From: Coriobacteriaceae bacterium
GTDB taxonomy: Bacteria; Actinomycetota; Coriobacteriia; Coriobacteriales; Coriobacteriaceae
DNA length: 60,583 bases
Reading direction: 5' to 3'
NCBI GenBank assembly: GCA_902364645.1
Contig: CABJEP010000007.1
Location: 1 to 60,583 of the forward strand
Made by a program: the position numbers and the translations under genes. Shown here piece by piece: positions 35,772-45,913 of this stretch. The first letter of the stretch is position 1, and each line of letters opens with the position of its first letter. The notes under the pieces are model-generated. The model had not been told where the DNA came from. It did no database searches and saw only the letters and a list, made by a program, of their open reading frames with translations.

Positions 35772-38258
35772 TTAGACCGAGAAATACTCACTCTCGGCAG
35801 ATAGGTTTGGCCCCAACCACGGATCGCCATCGAGGAAGAACTCTGGCCAGCGCTGCATGAACAGCGCTTGCTCGCGCTTCCAGCGGCGCAGCTTTTTCTC
35901 GTTGGCCTCTTCCCTGCCGCGCGAGGTGAACTCGTAGTGATACAGCTCGGCATAGGGCGTATAGATGGTTCGATAGCCCGCCTCCCACACGCGCAGACAA
36001 AAGTCCGCGTCGTTAAAGCCGACGGCGAATTCCTCGTCGTAGCCTCCGACCCGCTCAAATACGTCGCGTCGGACCATCTGACAGGCACCCGTTACGGCGC
36101 TAAAGTTGCCCGGGCGCACAGCGCGGGCAAGATAGCCCTCGCGCTTTGCCGAGAAGTCCTGGTTGGCATGGGCAAGTGCGCCACGCACGCCAATCAAAAT
36201 GCCGGCATGCTGCACCAGATGATCGGCAAAGTAGAGTTTGGCGCCCACCACGCCCGCATCGGGACGCTGCAGATAGCCCATCATCTCTTCGATAAAGTCC
36301 GGGCTTATGACCTCGGTATCGTTGTTCAGCAGCAGCAGGTAGTCACCCTTGGCGTGCTTCACACCAAAATTGATGATCTGAGAGTAATTGAACTCGCCCG
36401 GCCAGTACACAACGCGCGCGATGCCCTTGCCTTCGGATGCTGCAGCCACGCGCTCTGGCAGGGTTTCGTAATACGCAAACGTCTCCGGGGCTTCACTGTT
36501 GTTCTCCACCAAGACGATCTCGTAATTGGTATACGTGGCCTTCTGGGCGATCGACATCACACAGGCATCGAGCGTCTCAATGTGATCCTTGGTGGGGATC
36601 ACAATGCTCACCAGCGGCGCAGGCTCCGGCAGCGCATGGCGCATGCGGTAGACAAACGGCGTCTCGGTCTCCTCGACCGTTCCGTGAACGCCCAGCGCGT
36701 TAAAGTGGCGCTGCAGCGCAAGACGACCCGCTTCAATGGCATACGGCTTGCTATCGGCAGAGCCATCGGCGGTCGATCCCGGATGCACGCGCCAGTGATA
36801 CAGCACATGCGCAACGTGCTCAAAGCGCGCGCCGGCTGCAAGGCAGCGAAGCGTCAAGTCGTAGTCCTGGGCGCCCGCAACGTCTTCTGGGGACATACCA
36901 ATGTGATCGATGAGCGCCTTCTCCACCATCAGGAAATGCGTCACGCAGTTATGGCTATAGAGCAGGTCGACGTTGAGTACGGTCTTAAAGACCGGCTGGC
37001 CCCACTCCCCCGTTTTCTGGAACATGTCCTCATCACAGAACAGGACCTGGGGACGCTCGCCCTCGGCCGCCTTGTTCAGCGCGGAAACATACTGGAATAA
37101 CGCGTCCGGTTCCAGAATGTCATCGTGGTCCAAGAAAGCGATGTAGTCGCCTGTCGCTTGCTCGATACCTGCGTTGGTGTTGACCACAATGCCGCCGTTG
37201 CCGGGAAGCTCGATGCGACGGATGCGCTCGTCGTTGGCACCTGCCGCAAGGGTGGCCACCGCGTCCCATTCGGGCGAGGCGTCCATAAGCAGCAATTCCC
37301 AGTTGTCATAGCTCTGGGCTTGCACCGATTCCAGCAGCTCGCGCAGGTAGACCCGATCAGTCTTGTAGCACGGCACCACAATGCTCACGAGCGGTCTATA
37401 GGCAAAGGCCGCCGAAGCGACACGCTGGCACGCCAAATCGCCCGGCTTTGCGCGATGCTGCTCAAACCAACGTCGATAAGCTGCGTCGTCTGCACGCGCG
37501 TCCTTCATACGGTTCCAGCTGTCGTCGACCATGCCGTTGTACAGGCGACCATCCATGGCGCAAAACCCGCTTTGGATCCGCTCTGTGGGATCGCTCACGA
37601 TCGCGACAAAATCTCGTATATCCTGAGGCATCTCAACACTCAGATACGATTTATTGATGCGGCATCCGTTCTGCTGCGGAACATCGACCTGCGATTCAAA
37701 CACATGCACGGTAACATCGATGGCATTCATATGCGTATCGAAGATCTGGAGCTCAGGCGCGCACTGGGGGTCTCCCGCCCAGGTAACCTCATAGCGCCAC
37801 ACCGCGCCGACGTCTGCCGGCAAATAGCGAATGGCATCGATCTCGTAGCGGCCGCAGTGTTCGCCACGCTGCGCATCGCGGATAAGCGCGCACAGCGCAG
37901 GCTTTGCTTTGTAGTTAATCTTGGATTCCAATTTGGCCACGCGGCTATCGAGACGAATAGAGCCCAACCTTTGGCCACCGGATGCAAAAACGGCATCCAT
38001 CGACGAGCCATCCAAAAACGGAAGCACCAAAACGGCGAGCTCGCGCTCGTAATCGGAAACAGAAGGGCATAGCGCCAGCACACGGCCATGATCGACCGGG
38101 AGCACCAGTGACGGCAAACAAGAACCGCTCGTAGTCGCATGGGCAAACGCCTGAGAGGCCTCCCGCTCAATAAGCGCGGCGACATCCTGACCGGCAAAAC
38201 GAAGCAGCACAAAAAGACGGCCCTGGCTGCGGCAAAGTGCCAAACGCTTGATACTCAT
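35772..38258 (-). CDS. Two-domain family 2 glycosyltransferase
   Basis: 828 residues, paralogue of the GT2 at 3176-5647 with the same order: N-terminal region (~1-285), first GT-A domain from LVSIVVPCYKTDR near residue 288 with AFLDHDDILEPDA, and second from LVSIVIPTKDHIETL near residue 548 with LLLNNDTEVISPD. Each domain has its metal-binding motif, so both are probably active. Architecture is that of rhamnan-type rhamnosyltransferases. Its ATG directly follows the stop of the upstream GT2. It is last of a five-gene leftward operon. Its C-terminal third has a broken duplicate at 31728-32229. Confidence 0.9.
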   Translation of the reverse strand: MSIKRLALCRSQGRLFVLLRFAGQDVAALIEREASQAFAHATTSGSCLPSLVLPVDHGRVLALCPSVSDYERELAVLVLPFLDGSSMDAVFASGGQRLGSIRLDSRVAKLESKINYKAKPALCALIRDAQRGEHCGRYEIDAIRYLPADVGAVWRYEVTWAGDPQCAPELQIFDTHMNAIDVTVHVFESQVDVPQQNGCRINKSYLSVEMPQDIRDFVAIVSDPTERIQSGFCAMDGRLYNGMVDDSWNRMKDARADDAAYRRWFEQHRAKPGDLACQRVASAAFAYRPLVSIVVPCYKTDRVYLRELLESVQAQSYDNWELLLMDASPEWDAVATLAAGANDERIRRIELPGNGGIVVNTNAGIEQATGDYIAFLDHDDILEPDALFQYVSALNKAAEGERPQVLFCDEDMFQKTGEWGQPVFKTVLNVDLLYSHNCVTHFLMVEKALIDHIGMSPEDVAGAQDYDLTLRCLAAGARFEHVAHVLYHWRVHPGSTADGSADSKPYAIEAGRLALQRHFNALGVHGTVEETETPFVYRMRHALPEPAPLVSIVIPTKDHIETLDACVMSIAQKATYTNYEIVLVENNSEAPETFAYYETLPERVAAASEGKGIARVVYWPGEFNYSQIINFGVKHAKGDYLLLLNNDTEVISPDFIEEMMGYLQRPDAGVVGAKLYFADHLVQHAGILIGVRGALAHANQDFSAKREGYLARAVRPGNFSAVTGACQMVRRDVFERVGGYDEEFAVGFNDADFCLRVWEAGYRTIYTPYAELYHYEFTSRGREEANEKKLRRWKREQALFMQRWPEFFLDGDPWLGPNLSAESEYFSV

Positions 38259-39326
38259 CTACACTTCTCGCTTTCCCAGGGCGTTCGCTGCCACGCGCTT
38301 GCAGGCACCCAGGCGCCCAAACCTCAAGACATCGTAATCGAACATGAGCTTTTTGCACGCACGGACATTGGGGGCCTTGCTGGTAAGCGCCGCACGCACC
38401 ATAGCAGCAACAGAAGGAGCGCATTGTGCGAGCGCAGCATCGCTGCCCACGGCAGAACCGGCAAGCGCCGTGGCAACGGCAGCAAACACCTTGCCGCAAT
38501 CCGTACTCAACAGCCTGAGCGCATCGTACAGCACCAGATCGCAGAGGAAGTACGCCAGGTCATCGGCATGCTGAGCATCGAGACCGTCGCGCTGCCAGTC
38601 AGCCAGCACCGCAGAGTAAATCTTCACGTGCTCCAGCAGACGCGTCTCGTCGTCGTAGCGCATGGTGTCCATGAGCGAACCCTTGCGCGCCACGCGGTAA
38701 TCATACAGCTTGTTCGAGATAAGCGCGGTCTTGTGCGAACGACCGTACACGGCAAAATCGAAGACCTGGTCCTCGCCATACTTAACGGTTTCGTCGAACA
38801 CGATCCCGTTGCCCAGCAAAAACTCACGCTTGCAGGCGGTGCGCCATGCAAACGGGCGAGATGCTTCCTTAAACAGTAGGTCGGAGCTATAGCCTTCAAA
38901 CGACACATCGCGCGGGCTCAGCACATAGTTAAGCCACGGATACCCCGCCTCAAGCGGATACGGATTCGCGCCAAAGGTCAAAACGTCGCAGTCCTCGCGC
39001 TCAAAGGCATCGACGATCACGCGGCATGCATCGGGCGTAAATCGGTCGTCGGAATCCAAAAACGCAACGATAGGCGCCGTGGACGCGGCGATGCCTGCAT
39101 TACGCGCACTCGACAGGCCGCCGTTCTCCTTATCGACCAGCGTAAAGCGCGCGTCCTTTTCGCAATAGGCAGCCGCAATATCGCGCGAGCCGTCCGGCGA
39201 GCCATCGTTGACCAGCACGCCTTCCCAATCGGGCATGTCCTGCGCAAGCAGGGAGTCCAGGCACCAGGCCAGGCACTCCTCCACTTTATAGATGGGAACG
39301 ACAACGGAAATCTTGGGGGTAGCCAT
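38259..39326 (-). CDS. Family 2 glycosyltransferase
   Basis: 355 residues. GT-A domain at the N terminus: ISVVVPIYKVEECLAWCLDS, then VLVNDGSPDGS, GGLSSARNAGIAAS and the metal-binding AFLDSDDRFTPDA near residue 93. A helical C-terminal part (KYGEDQVFDFAVYGRSHKT onwards) is typical of WfgS/CpsI-like enzymes. The ATG (MATPKIS) has AGGAG 9 bases upstream; a GTG two codons earlier is possible. Adjacent to 35772-38258 with no spacer. Confidence 0.9.
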   Translation of the reverse strand: MATPKISVVVPIYKVEECLAWCLDSLLAQDMPDWEGVLVNDGSPDGSRDIAAAYCEKDARFTLVDKENGGLSSARNAGIAASTAPIVAFLDSDDRFTPDACRVIVDAFEREDCDVLTFGANPYPLEAGYPWLNYVLSPRDVSFEGYSSDLLFKEASRPFAWRTACKREFLLGNGIVFDETVKYGEDQVFDFAVYGRSHKTALISNKLYDYRVARKGSLMDTMRYDDETRLLEHVKIYSAVLADWQRDGLDAQHADDLAYFLCDLVLYDALRLLSTDCGKVFAAVATALAGSAVGSDAALAQCAPSVAAMVRAALTSKAPNVRACKKLMFDYDVLRFGRLGACKRVAANALGKREV

Positions 39327-39338
39327 AGTCACTCGCTC

Positions 39339-40457
39339 CTACTGTGCGGCCGGAACGTCATCGGGGTGCGGGTTGTCGCCGTAGGTGCACTGATATGTCA
39401 GCACACGCCAGACCAGCGGCAGGCCGCCAATCTTAAAGTAATGCTTAAACGTATTGAGCTTGCCCGGCTTCTTAAAGTCAAAGCGCGAATCGATATAGGC
39501 GCGGGGCGACTTGACCATCAGGCGCAAGTCGGTCTCGCCACGCGGATCAAACAGCGACAGATCAAAGCGACCGGCATCCCAGTCGGCCTTGAGCTCGGAC
39601 GAGGCTTTCTTCCAAAACTGCTCGCGCAGTTCATCGACCAGGCGCTCATCGTTCCAACGGTACGTATCGACCTTCATGCGCATTAAAATACCCTGAAGCT
39701 GAGCCTTAAGCTCGGGGCGTTCATCCAAAAAGCGCTGCATCTCGGCGTATTCGTCGCACACGCAAAATACCTTGTTGGGCGAATTAACGGAGCTCTTCTC
39801 GTTGTCTTGGCGATAGCACAAAATGGGGTCCGCGATAAACGCAGCACGCTCGGCGCATGCCCAGACCTTAAAGTTAAAACCCGCATCCTGATACGAGGCA
39901 CCCGGCGTGGGAAGGAAGCGAATCTGATTGTCGTTGAGGAACGCGCGCCGATAGATAGCCGACCAAATGGAAGGTTTGCGGTAGAAGATGCCCGGGCGAT
40001 CGACGGGGCGATACGCGGCGCCCGTCATATGCTCGTCGATAATCCCAAACAGCTCACGTCGCTCGCTGGGCGTGGACCAATACAGATAAAAGTCGCCCTT
40101 TACCGCATCGGCATGCTCAGCATCGGCCTTGGCGACCAGCTTTTGAAGCGAATCCTCAAACATAAAGTCGTCGGACTCAAGGATGCCCACGTACTCACCG
40201 CGCGCCATCTCCAGGCCACGGTTCATCGAGTCGCCGTAGCCGCTGTTGGCCTTGTCGATCATCTTTACACGGGGGTCGTGCTCCATGTACTCGCGGATGA
40301 TATCCGGCGAGCTATCGGTGGAGCCGTCGTTGATGCAGATGATCTCGATGTCATTGAGCGTCTGCGCCACGGCGGAATCGAGGCACACGCGCAGATAGCG
40401 CTCGACATTGCAAATGGGGACAAGCAGCGAAACTTTAGGGGTATCAGAGTTCTGCAA
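39339..40457 (-). CDS. Family 2 glycosyltransferase
   Basis: 372 residues. VSLLVPICNVERYLRVCLDS, ICINDGSTDSSPDIIREYM, NSGYGDSMNRGLEMARGEYV and GILESDDFM (metal site) are visible. The C-terminal half is closely similar to the GT2 at 41579-42682 (YRKPSIWSAIYRRAFL, FLPTPGASYQDAGF, CYRQDNEKSSVNS), so the two arose by duplication. This subfamily is common in streptococcal and actinobacterial polysaccharide loci. Acceptor unknown. Confidence 0.9.
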   Translation of the reverse strand: MQNSDTPKVSLLVPICNVERYLRVCLDSAVAQTLNDIEIICINDGSTDSSPDIIREYMEHDPRVKMIDKANSGYGDSMNRGLEMARGEYVGILESDDFMFEDSLQKLVAKADAEHADAVKGDFYLYWSTPSERRELFGIIDEHMTGAAYRPVDRPGIFYRKPSIWSAIYRRAFLNDNQIRFLPTPGASYQDAGFNFKVWACAERAAFIADPILCYRQDNEKSSVNSPNKVFCVCDEYAEMQRFLDERPELKAQLQGILMRMKVDTYRWNDERLVDELREQFWKKASSELKADWDAGRFDLSLFDPRGETDLRLMVKSPRAYIDSRFDFKKPGKLNTFKHYFKIGGLPLVWRVLTYQCTYGDNPHPDDVPAAQ

Positions 40458-40531
40458 GAGAACCTCCCGTTGAATAGCGTGTAACAGGGTTATTTTAGCA
40501 GCCGAGTTGCGGCGGGCGGCAGCGCTTGGAA

Positions 40532-41572
40532 TTATAGAAAGCGCTCCAGGCAGGCTTTGAGACCGCGAGTCGAAAGATAGAACAGCGTGGCGTCTGCCAT
40601 CGAAACGCCCGAGGTCGCCGCAACGAGCTTGTGGGCAACACGGCGAACGGCACCCTTAGCAGGCATATCCGCCCACTCCGTTCCCAAAAACGTCGTGAGG
40701 TCCATGTTGACGCGAGCCGCCACGCGATGGAAGTCATCGGCATCCAAGCGCGCCAGATCGAACACAATTAGGTCCAAAAACCAAGTTATCAGCTCGCCGG
40801 GACACAGGTCCAAAAGACCATAGGCCGCCCAGTCTTCCAAGACCTCCTCGAGCATCTTCATGTGGGCGTCAAGCTTTTTGGCGCGCGCCTCGGCACTGTT
40901 GAACTCGTGCGTCGCCGATTCGCTCTCCATCACGTAGTGGTAGAACTTGTCAGGCATGACGACGGTCCTGCGGGCAAGCGCATAAGCCGCAAATTGGAAG
41001 ACGACGTCCTCGCCCAAAGCCAAACCGGGGGCGAAGCGAATGCCTTCGCGATTGAGCAGCTCGCGCGAAAAAGCCGCACGGCAGGCATAGGGCTGCGCAT
41101 TCGAATGGAACAGCAGTTGAGGATCGCGGGCGCCGAAGGTACCAGCTTTGGGGCTCATGAGTTGCTGGACGCGTTTGGGGGCAGCATCGGCAGGTTCACA
41201 GACGCCGCCAAAAACGGCGGCCTCGGCATCCGCAGACTCCATGGCATGCAGCACGCGCTCGACCGTCTGGGCATCGATGTAATCGTCGGCGTCCACAAAA
41301 AAGACGGTCCCGCCCACGGCGGCATCGATGCCGGCATTTCGAGCACACGAGACGCCCGCGTTTTCCTGGTCAATCACCAGTACGCGATCGTCGGCCTGCG
41401 CGATCCGACGCAACACGTTCAACGAATCATCAGTCGAACCGTCGTTGACGCAGACAACCTGAATCGAACGCTCAGACTGGGCCAACAGCGAATCGAGGCA
41501 TCGCTGAATGGAGCGCGCAGAGTTGTAAACGGGGACGACAATGGTAGCTTTAGGACACGAGGCCTCTCCCAT
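40532..41572 (-). CDS. Family 2 glycosyltransferase
   Basis: 346 residues. ATIVVPVYNSARSIQRCLDS, VVCVNDGSTDDSLNVL, AGVSCARNAGIDAAVGGTVF and FVDADDYIDA (metal site) show a complete GT-A domain. The C-terminal half (FAPGLALGEDVVFQFAAYAL) follows the CpsI/EpsH-like pattern and is nearer to 38259-39326 than to the other paralogues. It starts 6 bases after the stop of 41579-42682; a 74-base gap follows before the next gene. Confidence 0.9.
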   Translation of the reverse strand: MGEASCPKATIVVPVYNSARSIQRCLDSLLAQSERSIQVVCVNDGSTDDSLNVLRRIAQADDRVLVIDQENAGVSCARNAGIDAAVGGTVFFVDADDYIDAQTVERVLHAMESADAEAAVFGGVCEPADAAPKRVQQLMSPKAGTFGARDPQLLFHSNAQPYACRAAFSRELLNREGIRFAPGLALGEDVVFQFAAYALARRTVVMPDKFYHYVMESESATHEFNSAEARAKKLDAHMKMLEEVLEDWAAYGLLDLCPGELITWFLDLIVFDLARLDADDFHRVAARVNMDLTTFLGTEWADMPAKGAVRRVAHKLVAATSGVSMADATLFYLSTRGLKACLERFL

Positions 41573-41578
41573 GCCGAC

Positions 41579-42682
41579 CTACCCCCTCAGCGATTCGATG
41601 AGGAAGGCGGCGACCACGCCTGGGCCTCCAACCGAGGCGTAATACTTAGCACGCCCCAAGGCACCATCCGTCGCAAAACTCGGATGCTCGTCAACCCAGC
41701 CCTCAGGATCTTTGAGGATGGCAGCGAGATTTGCGCGCTTCCACGGCTTGAGGTCGTCAAGCGAAAAGTCCCCGGCGTCCAAGGCCGCCTGAAATTCCTT
41801 GGCCATCTGAACCAGGAACTCCTTATAGAACTTGTGCGCCAGGCGCACGTAGTTCCACATGTACGAATCGTACTTAATGAGTTGATTGAACTTGAGCATG
41901 CGCGCGACATCGCCGCTTGCGTGGTCGCGGGCATAATCCTCTCGAATCCAACGCTCAATCTCGGCATACTCGGAATTGACGCAAAAGACCTTAGCCGAAG
42001 AATTGACCGAGGAATTCTCGTTGTCCTGGCGATAAGACAACACGGCATCATGCAGGTAAACAGCCTTATCGGCGCACGCGATCACCTTAAAGGCGAATGA
42101 CGTGTCCTGAAAGGATGCCCCCGGAGTCGGCAGGAACTTAATGCCGTTGCGCTCAAGAAAATCGCGACGGTACACGGCCGACCAAATCGACGGCTTTTGC
42201 TTAAAGAACTGAGTCGTATCGCTCGGGTGCACCGGCTTGCCGCAGTCCTTGGCCTTAAACATCTCGTGCAGCGAACGGCGCTCCTCGGGCTTAGACCAGT
42301 AGAAATCAAAGTTAGCCTTCGCAAAGTCGGCATTATTGCTATCGGCGGCCGAGACAAGCTTTTCGAGTGCGTCGGGCGCCATAAAGTCATCGGACTCCAA
42401 GATGCCAACGTACTTGCCACGCGCCATCTCCAGACCGTGGTTCATTGAGTCGCCGTAGCCGCTGTTGACCTTGTCGATCATCTTGACGCGCCCATCGCGC
42501 TCCATATACTCGCGGATAATCGCCGGCGAGTTGTCGGTCGACCCGTCGTTAATGCAGATGATCTCAATATCCTTGAGCGTCTGCGCCATGGCGGAATCGA
42601 GACACTCGCGCAGGTAGCGCTGAACATTGTAAATGGGAATAAGTAGCGACAGAACAGGGCTGCCAGAGGCGTTAGTAGACAA
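41579..42682 (-). CDS. Family 2 glycosyltransferase
   Basis: 367 residues, first gene of the five-gene leftward GT2 operon. LSLLIPIYNVQRYLRECLDS, ICINDGSTDNSPAIIREYM, NSGYGDSMNHGLEMARGKYV and GILESDDFMAPDA mark the GT-A domain. Close paralogue of 39339-40457. Its promoter must lie in 42683-42938, shared back to back with the GlfT2-like gene. Role: adding a sugar to a wall or capsular polymer; specificity not readable. Confidence 0.9.
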   Translation of the reverse strand: MSTNASGSPVLSLLIPIYNVQRYLRECLDSAMAQTLKDIEIICINDGSTDNSPAIIREYMERDGRVKMIDKVNSGYGDSMNHGLEMARGKYVGILESDDFMAPDALEKLVSAADSNNADFAKANFDFYWSKPEERRSLHEMFKAKDCGKPVHPSDTTQFFKQKPSIWSAVYRRDFLERNGIKFLPTPGASFQDTSFAFKVIACADKAVYLHDAVLSYRQDNENSSVNSSAKVFCVNSEYAEIERWIREDYARDHASGDVARMLKFNQLIKYDSYMWNYVRLAHKFYKEFLVQMAKEFQAALDAGDFSLDDLKPWKRANLAAILKDPEGWVDEHPSFATDGALGRAKYYASVGGPGVVAAFLIESLRG

Positions 42683-42748
42683 ATGTGCTCCTTAGGAAAT
42701 ACCTGTCGTTTCATGGTATCAAAGGGTCAGCGCGCCAGCGGGCGTTTA

Positions 42749-42863
42749 TATAATCTATGGAGCCTCTTGCGGGCAAAGCAGCCCCACATCATGCGGCGGG
42801 CCCATGGCAGGTTCCTGCGTTTTATTCAAAGCTTGCCGCCAAGGTGCGCCGAGCCTTTACAAT
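42749..42863 (+). promoter_or_regulatory. Candidate promoters in the divergent gap
   Basis: TATAAT at 42749-42754, and TACAAT at 42858-42863 with TTGCCG 19 bases before it, both on the + strand upstream of the gene at 42939. Neither has a good spacer and -35 together. No other feature is seen between 42683 and 42938. Confidence 0.3.
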
Positions 42864-42938
42864 AGGACAGTCCCAAGGACGTATTCGATAGCTTCCGTGC
42901 AGCGCTCGCCCGCCGCGCGTGAAAGGATATATTGCCCC

Positions 42939-43958
42939 ATGCCTTCAACCCTTCCCGCCCCCATCGACAAGCTCGCCATCGTTGTCGTCACCTATAAGCG
43001 CCAGGAACTCCTGGCCAACCTGTTCGACTCTATGACCAAGCTCACTGCCGCGCCCTGGCGCATCGTGATTGTCGATAACGAAAATTCGCGCGAGACCGAG
43101 GCCATGTGCGCCGCATTTAACGAGCGCCTGGCCAACCTGTGGGGCATCGACACCGAGCAGCCCGACGCGCAGGGCGGCACCGACCGCGTCATCTACGCCC
43201 CGCAGCTCGAAAACGGCGGCGGTGCGGGCGGCTTCTCCGCCGGCACTAAATGCGCCTACGACCTGGGCGCCCAGTGGTTCTGGGTGATGGACGACGACGT
43301 GCTCGTCATCCCCGAAGGCATCGAGCGTCTTGCCAAGTGGACCGACCGCTACGATGTCATCCAGGGTTCGCGCCTAGACTTTGACGGCGGCGCCTTCTTT
43401 TGGCAATACCAACTCATCCTTTCGCTCGGCATTCCCAACCCAGTCGCCAAGTGGGATCTGGGTCCCGAGGGCTACCGCACCATGAACCAGCTGTGCTTTG
43501 AGGGCGGCATGTTCTCGCGCCGCGTGGTCGACAAGATCGGCCTGCCCGACGCGCGCTTCTTTATCTACGGCGACGATGCCTGCTATGGCTACGTGGCCAG
43601 CCAGCACTTCTCCGCCGCCGTTGTTGCCGACGTGGTTCTCAAGCGCGCCCGCGCCGTCTCTAACTGGGATATCGCCGGCAAGCGCCAGCTCAACTCCACG
43701 AGCGACACCAACCGCTACTACATTATGCGCAACCGAGGCTTCCTCGCCCGCTACATGCAGATCTACGGCGACTATCACCCCGTGCTGTTCCGTCTGGGCA
43801 ACGCCGCGACCTTCTGCAAGGAATTCATTCGCCTGGCTGCCGTTGACAAGTGCTTTAAGACCGGCATCCCGGCGCTGCGCCGTGGCATGAAAGACGCCCG
43901 CAAGATTATCAAGGACCCCGACTGGGAGCCCATGCCGCCCATGAAGGACGCAGAGTAA
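42939..43958 (+). CDS. GlfT2-like family 2 glycosyltransferase
   Basis: 339 residues. AIVVVTYKRQELLANLFDSM, IVDNENSRET, NGGGAGGFSAGTKCAYDLGA and the metal site WVMDDDVLVIPE near residue 110 resemble galactofuranosyltransferases of the GlfT2/GlfT1 group. RNRGFLARYMQIYG near residue 270 is also seen in that group. AAAGGA precedes the ATG. It points away from the five-GT2 operon. Galactofuranose as substrate is a guess, since no UDP-galactopyranose mutase is in the window. Confidence 0.85.
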   Translation: MPSTLPAPIDKLAIVVVTYKRQELLANLFDSMTKLTAAPWRIVIVDNENSRETEAMCAAFNERLANLWGIDTEQPDAQGGTDRVIYAPQLENGGGAGGFSAGTKCAYDLGAQWFWVMDDDVLVIPEGIERLAKWTDRYDVIQGSRLDFDGGAFFWQYQLILSLGIPNPVAKWDLGPEGYRTMNQLCFEGGMFSRRVVDKIGLPDARFFIYGDDACYGYVASQHFSAAVVADVVLKRARAVSNWDIAGKRQLNSTSDTNRYYIMRNRGFLARYMQIYGDYHPVLFRLGNAATFCKEFIRLAAVDKCFKTGIPALRRGMKDARKIIKDPDWEPMPPMKDAE

Positions 43959-43982
43959 CGGAAGCCGGAAACACCTCAGCGC

Positions 43983-45779
43983 TTAAAGCCGCTGGCACAC
44001 CGTAGCCACATGCTGCCCATCAAAACCGAACCCCCAGCGCATGCGACCCACGCCGGGGCGCGGCACACGGATTTCGTCGATGCCGTCGCGCTCTATGTCG
44101 AGTAGCGACTGCACGGCCAGCAATTCCAGGCCCAGCGCATCCACATCGGGGTCATACATCAAGTTAATCGTTATCAGCGGGCGCTCGTCCAGCATGCCAA
44201 TCGTATCTGCTACGTCGAACACAGCACCCGTAGGGAAAACCTGGATGTCCCAGCGACCCGCGCCACACTTTCGCCTCGAGGCAGGATTGGCATAGCCCGG
44301 CAAGCCAAAGCAGAGCCCCTGCAAGAGCAGATGATATGGCAGCGGCGCATCTGGGTCGGTCGCACCGATTCCCGCATCTCCCAGGATGCGGCTTAGCGCC
44401 CGCCTCACCGTATCCTCGTCCCCACGGCACAACCCGTCGCGAAACGCATCGACGTCTCGAATGTCTTCGGCAGCACACTCAAACCACTCAATAATCACTA
44501 GACGCAAGGCCTGGCGAAGCTCGTTATTGGGCAATCGCAAAGCACGGAGGCGATCGCCATGTTCTGGCTCCTCAGTCATATCCGTCGTGAGAAAACCGGA
44601 CAGATACAGCGCTGTCCACATGCCATCGTCAGGCGAGACATCTGGCTCTGCAGTGCCCAAACAAAGCGGGACCTCAGCGCACCCATGGGCCTCGAGCAAA
44701 TCAAACAAGACCGAAAGGCGGTCGAGATTCCACCCGGCAACTACCCTACTCAGGCAATCCGCATACCCATACAGATCGGCGCGCACAGGCGCCGTGCAGC
44801 CTCGGTCCAGAAAACCGATCACGCGCGCCGGACTCGAGCAATAGACCCTGCCAAACCGATATCCCTCGAGCCATTCACGCGCATCATCAAGGTTTTCCTC
44901 GCGCCCAGCACGATTCAACAGAGCCTGGACCTCGGCATCCGAAAAGCCGAACCAACGGTCACACCACGTCGAAAGCGGCGTCGACAGACAATACGAGCAA
45001 CTGCGCGACGAAAGCGCCGCTTCGGCAGGACTGGGACGCTCCCCCATCAGACACGTCAGCCGCAACGAATCGCGCGCAGTGGCAATGGCGTCGAACAGCA
45101 CACGATCGAATAGCCCTGCCGGATCGGCGCCGGAAGCGCCCCTCGCGCTCGCACGGCCCAACCACGCCGCGTCGTACCCATCAACGAGCAATACAACCTG
45201 CTCATCGCAGGCCATCTCCAGCAGCCCAATGAGCACGCCAAGCACCGAGGCGACCTCATCCTCGCTCGCCGCGCCACGCGCAACGCGTTCGATGTGACGC
45301 ACCTTGTCTCGAGCTAAATCCGGAGCCTCCAAGAGCGCCAACAATCGAGCGCACTCGCCCGAAAGGGCATCGCGCACGGCGCCGGCAACAGCGGGGCCAC
45401 GCCTCGCAGCGCTAGAAAAGTCCAGCGATATCACCGGATAGCAAGCGTACTCATCCCGATAGCGCCCGCCGTCTGCATCCCAAATCTGAGCATCGGCAAA
45501 CAAACGCTGACCAGCGCGACCGACCGCTGGACGCTCCAGAAAAGCCCTGAGCATCGACAAGTTCATGCTCTTGCCAAAACCCTCGGGTCGACAGCACACC
45601 ACAACGGACGCGTCGCAGTCCAACACATCGGCAATAAACATGGTCTTGTCGACCAGCATGCAGCAACCAAGAGCTTCCGCATAGTCGTGCATGCCAATGG
45701 GCAAAATCGCATCGTCATCACAGCCGATCAAACGCACGCCAAAGCCGGCAGCACAACCATTATTTGCCTGTTCAGACAC
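43983..45779 (-). CDS. AAA-ATPase-like protein with degenerate C-terminal nuclease-like domain
   Basis: About 598 residues. Matches the AAA-ATPase-like/PD-(D/E)XK family common in gut bacteria: LPIGMHDYAEALGCCMLVDK, then the P-loop region RPEGFGKSMNLSMLRAFLE and the Walker B-like VVLLVDGYDAAWL. The usual RPRRFGKT is changed to RPEGFGKS. In the C-terminal domain, GRWDIQVFPTG keeps an Asp, but the expected E-x-K strand reads LITINLMYD, so nuclease activity looks lost. The start is uncertain: GTG at 45779, or TTG one codon earlier, both with GGGGGG upstream. Function unknown; members are suspected to be toxin- or transposon-related. Confidence 0.65.
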   Translation of the reverse strand: MSEQANNGCAAGFGVRLIGCDDDAILPIGMHDYAEALGCCMLVDKTMFIADVLDCDASVVVCCRPEGFGKSMNLSMLRAFLERPAVGRAGQRLFADAQIWDADGGRYRDEYACYPVISLDFSSAARRGPAVAGAVRDALSGECARLLALLEAPDLARDKVRHIERVARGAASEDEVASVLGVLIGLLEMACDEQVVLLVDGYDAAWLGRASARGASGADPAGLFDRVLFDAIATARDSLRLTCLMGERPSPAEAALSSRSCSYCLSTPLSTWCDRWFGFSDAEVQALLNRAGREENLDDAREWLEGYRFGRVYCSSPARVIGFLDRGCTAPVRADLYGYADCLSRVVAGWNLDRLSVLFDLLEAHGCAEVPLCLGTAEPDVSPDDGMWTALYLSGFLTTDMTEEPEHGDRLRALRLPNNELRQALRLVIIEWFECAAEDIRDVDAFRDGLCRGDEDTVRRALSRILGDAGIGATDPDAPLPYHLLLQGLCFGLPGYANPASRRKCGAGRWDIQVFPTGAVFDVADTIGMLDERPLITINLMYDPDVDALGLELLAVQSLLDIERDGIDEIRVPRPGVGRMRWGFGFDGQHVATVCQRL

Positions 45780-45913
45780 CAAAACGTTCCCCCCTAAATC
45801 GCAGCACGATGCCAATTGTAATGACCGCCTCGCGCGTACCGATGTCGCCGCGCGAACATATCGGGCAACGGTAGCAACAAGAGGTGTGAGGGGGCACAAC
45901 TAATCGTTGCACA

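Noticed and set aside
35868..38072. Long + strand frames opposite the two-domain GT2
   Set aside because: The reverse frame has the full GT2 motif set; these are its complement and show no family match.
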